Assembly (NCBI GenBank): GCA_964500415.1 | Contig: CAZCOB010000019.1 | Span: 1 to 35,109, forward strand | Source: JAFGPF01 sp964500415 | Lineage (GTDB): Bacteria; Chloroflexota; Dehalococcoidia; Dehalococcoidales; RBG-16-60-22 | DNA length: 35,109 bases | Direction: 5' to 3' | Shown: piece by piece, positions 30,659-35,109 of the stretch | Layout: each line of letters opens with the position of its first letter | Numbering within the stretch: the stretch's first letter is position 1 | The notes under the pieces: generated by a model | What the model saw: the letters and a program-made list of their open reading frames with translations, nothing else | What the model was told of the DNA's origin: nothing | Databases searched by the model: none | Program-made: the position numbers and the translations under genes

Positions 30659-30973
30659 CTACTCTTTGAGAAAGTCATCAATGTCCTCCCGCCGGAACCT
30701 CCTATCGCGCCGTGGGCCAATACGGTATGATTTTAGTATGCCCTTTTCGCTCCAGGTCCTCACGGTATTAGGATGCACTCCGAGGCACTGAGCTACATCG
30801 CCTATCGTGAGCATAACCTTAGGCTGGGGGACACGCTTAGGCTTCCCCGTGACAATTTGCCTCACCCGCTCCCGACTTATGCCCAATCTGCGTCCGATTT
30901 CGGCATAACTTAAGCCGGTCTCTCTTAACTTAACTACCTCTTTTTTATGTCTCACCACCGCCAAGGTTCCCAA
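30659..30973 (-). CDS. Double helix-turn-helix protein, excisionase-like
   Basis: The 104-residue protein has two DNA-binding modules. Residues about 8-45 form a region-4/FIS-like HTH (LRETGLSYAEIGRRLGISRE, then RVRQIV). Residues about 54-104 are a MerR/excisionase HTH (LTIGDVAQCLGVHPNTVRTW, then DRRFRREDIDDFLKE). The second module is the type used by Xis proteins and plasmid or island regulators. Start is uncertain: the listed start is a TTG with a weak ribosome site. It lies 250 bases inside the island, beside the att-like repeats, which fits a directionality factor. No integrase gene is in view. Confidence 0.7.
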   Translation of the reverse strand: MGTLAVVRHKKEVVKLRETGLSYAEIGRRLGISRERVRQIVTGKPKRVPQPKVMLTIGDVAQCLGVHPNTVRTWSEKGILKSYRIGPRRDRRFRREDIDDFLKE

Positions 30974-31158
30974 TCTTCAGGTTTCATCCTGTGCTACCCC
31001 TTTCGGCCATTGATGGCACCGGAAGACTATGCATTTCGATGATGGCGAATTTCCGGGATACCGGCACTTTGGGAAATACCTGGAATGCCGACACATCGCT
31101 TTATTACGAAATATCTGGCGGTATCAGCACATACTAATCGTTGTTGTAGACACCTACT

Positions 31159-31326
31159 CTATCCGACTCTTTCTCTCTTTAATTCTCTCTCTAACGCCTT
31201 AAAAGCCAGATACTTACCGCACCAACAATAGTCTCCCTTGCAGTATCGTTCCTTATACATTTCTGGCATACCGTACGTACTGTCGTTGAAAAAGGGGCAT
31301 GTAGCTAGGTATTCACAATCCGGCAT
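31159..31326 (-). CDS. 55-residue Cys-rich small protein coupled to a LuxR-type HTH gene
   Basis: The protein begins MPDCEYLATCPFFND, continues GMPEMYKERYCKGDYCWCGKY and ends in a charged helix (ALERELKRERVG). Five cysteines in the first 36 residues suggest a metal site, perhaps zinc or Fe-S. Small proteins with a C-x5-C-P-F-F-N-D start and a YC...C middle are familiar from anaerobic bacteria, usually without function. Its ATG comes 1 base after the LuxR-type gene's stop, and AGGGGAG lies about 7 bases before it, within the upstream gene's last codons. The coupling argues that it is a real gene in an operon with the regulator. Confidence 0.75.
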   Translation of the reverse strand: MPDCEYLATCPFFNDSTYGMPEMYKERYCKGDYCWCGKYLAFKALERELKRERVG

Positions 31327-31327
31327 T

Positions 31328-31555
31328 TTATATCTCCCCTTTTCTCTTTGCCTTTAGAGGGACTATGAACTTACTTACCCCAAAGACTAATAATACAGCA
31401 TGGGCTCGATTGCCTGCACCCAGTATACTCAGGATTGAGCTGACATGGTTCTTCACTGTCTGCTCAGATATACCTAAGTCGGCAGCGATTACCTTATTAG
31501 GGTATCCCTGGGCGATGAGCCTCAATATCTCCGGCCGTCGCTTCGTGAGTGCCAT
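31328..31555 (-). CDS. Stand-alone LuxR/GerE-type HTH regulator
   Basis: The 75-residue protein is a bare LuxR C-terminal HTH: LTKRRPEILRLIAQGYPNKV, then IAADLGISEQTVKNHVSSIL, then a short basic tail. No receiver, autoinducer or other sensor domain precedes it, and nothing upstream in frame suggests a lost one. It is followed after 1 base by the Cys-rich protein gene, which could be its sensing partner. No clear promoter is seen in the 60 bases upstream. Confidence 0.8.
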   Translation of the reverse strand: MALTKRRPEILRLIAQGYPNKVIAADLGISEQTVKNHVSSILSILGAGNRAHAVLLVFGVSKFIVPLKAKRKGEI

Positions 31556-31614
31556 ACCTTCACACCTTTAGTTATATTAGACCCTACTAAAAGTTGGCCA
31601 ACCTGCTTAATCGC

Positions 31615-31857
31615 TTAATATGCTCCACGCCTAACCAACAAGAAAATGAGCAGTCCGACTACTATCGCCCCGCCTATAATCCCGCCAATGAGAGGCCAGT
31701 TGAACCCCGGTGGCACGACTTCCTCCGGCTTTTCCTTGACCATGAATGACCCAGTTAAACGGTTGACATCCACGGCATAGGTGTCAACGGTATCTTTTGT
31801 TACGCTGAAGGTTACCTCTTGGGTGAAGTTGGCGGTGACGGTCACCTCAAAAATTGG
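31615..31857 (-). pseudogene. C-terminal remnant of a surface protein
   Basis: The open frame encodes only a beta-type fragment (TVTANFTQEVTFSVTKDTV), a short linker and a C-terminal membrane segment WPLIGGIIGGAIVVGLLIF ending RRGAY. A GTG at 31845 could start it, but there is no signal peptide and an in-frame stop lies 12 bases upstream. The C-terminus is of the same type as that of the 505-residue surface protein (NWGLIGGLIGGAIV...RRR), so this looks like the tail of a once larger anchored protein. Confidence 0.6.
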
Positions 31858-31864
31858 TTATAAA

Positions 31865-31895
31865 CTGGCACGGAGATTTATAGTCTCCGTGCTAG
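31865..31895. terminator. Strong stem-loop between the surface-protein remnant and the membrane-protein gene
   Basis: CTGGCACGGAGA (31865-31876) pairs with TCTCCGTGCTAG (31884-31895) with one mismatch around a 7-base loop. On the minus strand it is followed by an A+T-rich stretch, so it could end transcripts coming from the small membrane-protein gene. The rest of 31896-32139 shows nothing further. Confidence 0.55.
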
Positions 31896-32139
31896 TTTCA
31901 CTTTCCTCCTCATCCGGCCCCCTTTTTTGTCTTTTAGAACACAAAAGCCAGCAATTTCTGTCTTTCAGTGCAGGCCCTCGAACAATCGAGGAAATTCTTT
32001 CATCACCTTGGCTCGACCGATTTGCTCAATTAAGTCATGCTGGCCAGTTTCATAGCACTCTCCCTCTATGTAATGGGTCTGGTGTGCAAATTCTCTATCT
32101 CTTTGGTCGATATGCGTTTAGAGAAGGAATAATGGCGAC

Positions 32140-32442
32140 TCATTGTTTCCTATCTTTATCTCTTCTTCTGATTTCTCTTCTCAAGTCACTTATATATTTA
32201 CTAATGCCAAAGACGAGAATGATTAGAAGTCCTGCCGTTTCTAGGCTTCTAATGACAACATTAGGTTCGCCGATTAAATACTGACCACCACGCCATATGT
32301 TGGAGAAGTGCCAGAGCAAAGAAGCACTAAGCCCGACTATCATTCCGTCAGCGATCACGTCTCTCAGCCTCATTTTTTCAACACGCATTTCTCCTGAACT
32401 GTCGGCTATCCACCTCCTTGGGAGTTCGAGGAGCGTATCCAT
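32140..32442 (-). CDS. Small membrane protein of unknown function
   Basis: The 100-residue protein has an N-terminal amphipathic part, two likely membrane helices (about residues 28-45, IADGMIVGLSASLLW; and 68-85, AGLLIILVFGISKYI) and a very basic C-terminus RREIRRRDKDRK that should stay in the cytoplasm. The listed ATG lacks a good ribosome site. An ATG at about codon 19, just after AGGAGA, may be the real start and keeps both helices. I recognise no family. Confidence 0.5.
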   Translation of the reverse strand: MDTLLELPRRWIADSSGEMRVEKMRLRDVIADGMIVGLSASLLWHFSNIWRGGQYLIGEPNVVIRSLETAGLLIILVFGISKYISDLRREIRRRDKDRKQ

Positions 32443-32721
32443 CCAGCCATTCCAGCACTGAGGCTCCCCATAATAACAAGCCCGGTCATAATTCGTGGCA
32501 TTACTACGATGCTCACACTCTTCAAACGGTCAGAAGCCAATGGCATCCCCTTAAGTATCTAATAATCAAGGCTGGACATTTCCCGCGGCACTGTGAGAGA
32601 AAATTTACATCAACTATGGACACTAGCCGAAATACCCTTGCCCACATGTGCCATTCATCACCTTCCCGTGAAGCTATTCAGCCCTGAGTAGCCGGCTTAT
32701 CATTCTGGATATGCAGATAGT

Positions 32722-32785
32722 TACCAGGCTTGCGGCGGGGCCTTGGTCGCAAAGCGGAACAACCTGAGTCCGCGCTACCCTGGTA
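32722..32785. ncRNA. Candidate three-way-junction structured RNA
   Basis: TACCAGG (32722-32728) pairs exactly with CCTGGTA (32779-32785). Inside it, TTGCG (32730-32734) pairs with CGCAA (32748-32752), and GCGGA (32754-32758) with TCCGC (32769-32773). The result is a closed three-way junction of 64 bases that is possible on either strand. A CGCAAAGC element recalls class I c-di-GMP riboswitches, but the rest does not fit that consensus. On the minus strand it would lie about 280 bases before the small membrane-protein gene. Confidence 0.4.
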
Positions 32786-32796
32786 TTACTAAGGAC

Positions 32797-32815
32797 GGCT
32801 GATTAATAATCAGCC
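32797..32815 (-). terminator. Palindromic hairpin after the stalked surface-protein gene
   Basis: GGCTGATT and AATCAGCC form an 8-bp stem with a 3-base loop, about 30 bases past the stop codon of the surface-protein gene. There is no U-run, so it may stabilise or end the message inefficiently. Confidence 0.45.
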
Positions 32816-32844
32816 CCCTGTGCTTTATCGTATTGGTTTTATTA

Positions 32845-34362
32845 TCAGGCTAAACGCCTCCGCCACCACAGAAAGTACAGTAACACCCCGATTATTACTA
32901 TCGCTCCCCCAATAAGACCTCCAATCAGGCCCCAATTAATCGGTGTTTCTGGAGCTGGAGACGGTGTCGGTGTGGGTGCAGGAGTAGGCGCTGGAGCCGG
33001 CGCAGGAGTTGGAGTTGGTGAGGGTGTTGGTTCTGGAGCCGGGGTTGGTTCGGGTGCCGGAGTTGGCGTTGGTTCTGGTGGTGCCGGTGCCGGTTCTGGA
33101 GCCGGTGTTGGAGCAGGTGTAGGTGCTGGCGTGGGGGCTGGTGCCGGCGCAATAACTGCAAAAGAGGTAAAATGGCTTATCTGGTTGTTTGTGACACAGC
33201 AATTTACAGTGTCAGTAATGCAACCCGGACACAAGTTCCATTTATCAGAAGCCACATCCCAGTAGTGGATATGCATTTCAGTTCCTGCAAGTACTTTGTC
33301 AGGGTTATACGTGAAAGAGAGAGTCACTGGAGGGTCAAAGGTTAGACCATCGGGACCCAGGTCATAGACATGACCGATAACACTCATATTCTCAGGTACG
33401 GCCGGTGGCGCCGACGATTTCACTATGGTTATTTTTGTCGGACGTTGGCCATTGGCTTTCAAGCTGATGGTGTCTCTGGGTATGCTTAACTTACAAATTT
33501 TATCTTCAGATGTGGCTACAATCGATACCACGAATTTTCCGGATGAGTTAACGCAATCATATAGAAAGGTAGTGCCCGGTGATACGCTACTCCCACCCCC
33601 ACCCCCGCCGTCAGCGCTAGCGGCAGCGCCACCGCCTGAGGACGTTACTGACATTTGGTTGTCCCCGGCGATATCATATACAGTCTTATCCTCGTCCTTT
33701 AGTATACCGCTGAAGGTATAGGTACCGGCGGTGCTTGATGCAGCTACAGTATAGCTAAAGTCGGTATCCTCTGCCAGGAGGGTGAAATAGACCAATTGAC
33801 CATCTGTCTCAACCGCTGCCGGTAATAGCGTAGAGTCCACATAGCTGAAGCCGTCAGGCAGGGTTTCTACAACCTGGCCGAAGGCACCAAAGTCGAAGGT
33901 GCTGATGTCGATGTCGAAGCTCCCACCGGCAGTTATCGATGTGGGCATACTCCTGGTAGCAGGAATAGTTATCCGGGTATCGCCACCGATTGCGGTTTCA
34001 ACTATGTCCTCGTCCTTCAGTATCCCGCTGAAGGTGTAGGTACCAGCCGTGTCTGACGCGGTAACTGTATAGCTGAAAGTGGTATCTTCCTGCAGCAGGG
34101 TGAAATAGACCAATTGACCATCTGTCTCAACCGCTGCCGGCAATAGCGTGGAGTCCATATAGCTGAAGCCGTCAGGCAGGGTTTCAACAACCTGGCCGAA
34201 GGCGCCAAAGTCCGAGACGCTGATGTCTACTTCGAAGTTTTCGCCGGCGACTACTGTTGAGGGCAGGTCTCTGGTACCCGAAGCAGCCATGGCGATACTG
34301 GCCGGCGCAAAAATAGCACCTACCAGTACCGCTACTATTATGATTTTAAGTAGCCTTTTCAA
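32845..34362 (-). CDS. Stalked surface protein with duplicated N-terminal domains and C-terminal membrane anchor
   Basis: The 505-residue secreted protein has a signal peptide (residues 1 to about 27, ending AMAASG) and two 106-residue beta-rich repeats (about 30-135 and 136-241) that share FGAFGQVVETLPDGFSY and GTYTFSGILKDED. A Gly/Ser linker follows (SADGGGGGGSSVSPG). Next is a third beta-rich domain (about 265-405) with four to five cysteines and a ZU5-like feel (GPDGLTFDPPVTLSF). A Pro/Ala/Thr/Glu stalk of ~70 residues leads to a final membrane helix with RRR. It looks like a cell-envelope protein displayed on a rod. The start is TTG, with AAGGAGGT 9 bases upstream. Ligand unknown. Confidence 0.82.
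   Translation of the reverse strand: MKRLLKIIIVAVLVGAIFAPASIAMAASGTRDLPSTVVAGENFEVDISVSDFGAFGQVVETLPDGFSYMDSTLLPAAVETDGQLVYFTLLQEDTTFSYTVTASDTAGTYTFSGILKDEDIVETAIGGDTRITIPATRSMPTSITAGGSFDIDISTFDFGAFGQVVETLPDGFSYVDSTLLPAAVETDGQLVYFTLLAEDTDFSYTVAASSTAGTYTFSGILKDEDKTVYDIAGDNQMSVTSSGGGAAASADGGGGGGSSVSPGTTFLYDCVNSSGKFVVSIVATSEDKICKLSIPRDTISLKANGQRPTKITIVKSSAPPAVPENMSVIGHVYDLGPDGLTFDPPVTLSFTYNPDKVLAGTEMHIHYWDVASDKWNLCPGCITDTVNCCVTNNQISHFTSFAVIAPAPAPTPAPTPAPTPAPEPAPAPPEPTPTPAPEPTPAPEPTPSPTPTPAPAPAPTPAPTPTPSPAPETPINWGLIGGLIGGAIVIIGVLLYFLWWRRRLA
33640..34275 (-). repeat. 318-bp tandem duplication inside the surface-protein gene
   Basis: Units 33640-33957 and 33958-34275 encode the two N-terminal domains. 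Long stretches are identical at DNA level, for example the blocks beginning GGTGAAATAGACCAATTGAC at 33781 and 34099. This marks a recent duplication or conversion. Confidence 0.8.
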
Positions 34363-34411
34363 AGTCCTCTACCTCCTTATTAATATGTGACGAAATACAG
34401 GGTTGCCGCGA

Positions 34412-35109
34412 CTAAGAGAAGTAGAGTTTGATAACAGCCAGGACATCATCTTTCGAGATAGTCCCAGCGTCATAATCGTCAACCGCAGCCCGAGCCTCGT
34501 CATAGCTTATGCCCGGGGTTCCATCGGTGTCGTAGATACTTGGGTCAAAGCCACCTTCTGCAATCACCGTTACTGTTGCTGTGTCCGTAGCTGTGTCGGC
34601 GTTGTCATCGGTTACCCGAAGCCCGATGGTATAGGTGTCAGCAGCTTCCCACGCGTATGATGGGCTGGCACCGGTGGCATCATCGTAGGAACCGTCGTTA
34701 TCCAGGTCCCAGGCATAGGTATAGGGTGATGCCCCACCACTGGCGGAACCAGATAGCGTTATGCTTTCTCCCTCATCGCCGGAGTAGGGGCCGCCGGCAT
34801 TCGCACTAAGGCCCAGGGCACCTACCTCAAGGTCAACAACGACATCGAATGTTGACATGGGGTCGGGGTGCGTGGTTTGCCCACCGATAACCCCTTCTAC
34901 TTTGAGAACCACCGTATCGCCTTCATCAGCGACAATATCCAATGTGTATGTCCCTACCTCGGTGGTGCCGCCTGGGGCATTGGTGGAAACCACTACCCCG
35001 TCTATCTCCGCGGTGACGGTGGTACCTATCGGGGCATCCACGCCGTCAATGGTGACACTGCCGTGATAGAGAAGCGGCACTGTCGGCTGAGCTAAGGCTG
35101 TGGCGGGCA
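34412..35109 (-). CDS. Secreted PKD-domain / dockerin-like protein (5' end beyond the window)
   Basis: The frame is open to the window edge (codons for PATALAQPTVPLLYHG run upstream of a possible internal GTG), so the gene is cut at its 5' end. AxA before QPT looks like the end of a signal peptide, so little is missing. A beta-domain (YHGSVTIDGVDAPIGTTVTA) precedes a PKD domain (YSGDEGESITLSGSASGG, WDLDNDGSYDDATGASPSY, VTDDNADTATDTATVTV). A dockerin-like C-terminus follows (YDTDGTPGISYDEARAAVDDY, then VLAVIKLYF), with a calcium-loop pattern DTDGTPG. A dockerin usually binds a cohesin on another surface protein. Only 49 bases separate it from the stalked protein gene downstream, so they are probably co-transcribed. 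Confidence 0.8.
   Translation of the reverse strand, partial: PATALAQPTVPLLYHGSVTIDGVDAPIGTTVTAEIDGVVVSTNAPGGTTEVGTYTLDIVADEGDTVVLKVEGVIGGQTTHPDPMSTFDVVVDLEVGALGLSANAGGPYSGDEGESITLSGSASGGASPYTYAWDLDNDGSYDDATGASPSYAWEAADTYTIGLRVTDDNADTATDTATVTVIAEGGFDPSIYDTDGTPGISYDEARAAVDDYDAGTISKDDVLAVIKLYFS

Larger units (their letters stand above)
32443..32844. other. Gene-poor spacer with structured element
   Basis: The 402-bp spacer has no gene that I trust. Its left two thirds show nothing notable; the right third holds the three-stem element and the palindromic hairpin listed separately. Confidence 0.5.

Noticed and set aside
30370..30700. Group I intron in tRNA-Arg
   Set aside because: Introns of this type sit in the anticodon loop, but I found no matching 3' exon (T arm and CAGGCGC acceptor strand) downstream in the window.
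32406..32546. A 46-residue hydrophobic minus-strand frame before the small membrane protein
   Set aside because: The purine-rich tract touches the ATG with no spacing and the sequence shows no family trait; it may still be checked by ribosome profiling.
32722..32785. Definite class I c-di-GMP riboswitch
   Set aside because: Only the CGCAAAGC element agrees; the GNRA-type loop and receptor pattern are not found, and no plus-strand gene follows.
32972..33265. Plus-strand Gly/Ala/Val-rich frame
   Set aside because: It is the antisense of the Pro/Ala/Thr stalk of the surface protein; the apparent repeats are a by-product of that low-complexity DNA.

Overview
This window looks like a bacterial chromosome segment with moderate GC. 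The best guess is a Chloroflexota/Dehalococcoidia-type anaerobe. This placement is inferred from three things: bacterial housekeeping genes (pyrD, uvrA, cinA, a Rad50/SbcC-type gene) with sigma70-like promoters and Shine-Dalgarno sites; a lipoprotein and surface proteins with long Pro-rich stalks; and an archaellin-like gene, a family also known from some Chloroflexota. No database search was run.

Left part (1-7.8 kb): pyrD (-), a tiny XRE-type regulator with a terminator overlapping its stop, an archaellin-like pilin (-) behind an attenuator-like leader, uvrA (+) with a small unknown gene attached, a repeat-dense spacer (6118-6670), a cupin gene and a C_GCAxxG_C_C-type cysteine protein. Bases 1-187 hold nothing I can assign.

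Centre (7.9-22.7 kb): one block of twelve minus-strand genes, mostly overlapping or a few bases apart. In transcription order they are HyuA-like subunit, small zinc-ribbon gamma-like subunit, UroD-like protein, second HyuA-like subunit, HyuB-like subunit, CoA-transferase A and B, DUF35 zinc-ribbon/OB protein, SCP2-type thiolase, then a branched-chain-amino-acid-type ABC importer (binding lipoprotein and two permeases, no ATPases). A MarR regulator is divergent, and an inverted repeat lies over the -10 of the leftward promoter. My reading is a ketone-activation pathway: ATP-dependent carboxylation of an imported ketone to a 3-oxoacid, CoA transfer, then thiolytic cleavage. The UroD-like member is the unusual part.

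Right-centre (22.7-30.3 kb): a Rad50/SbcC-like gene and an HD hydrolase gene, convergent and enclosed by a ~205-bp inverted repeat; cinA with an eroded C-terminal domain; two more cupin paralogues; tRNA-His with its 3' end duplicated just downstream; and a nitroreductase whose stop lies in that duplication. Several dispersed repeat families occur in the spacers. Copies left of centre are in one orientation and copies right of centre in the other.

Right end (30.4-35.1 kb): probably a mobile island. It starts at the 5' half of a tRNA-Arg(UCG) gene cut at the anticodon loop, followed by att-like repeats, a double-HTH (excisionase-like) gene, a LuxR-type HTH gene coupled to a 55-residue Cys-rich protein, a surface-protein remnant, a small membrane protein, a candidate structured RNA, a stalked surface protein with a recent internal duplication, and a PKD/dockerin-like protein running off the window.
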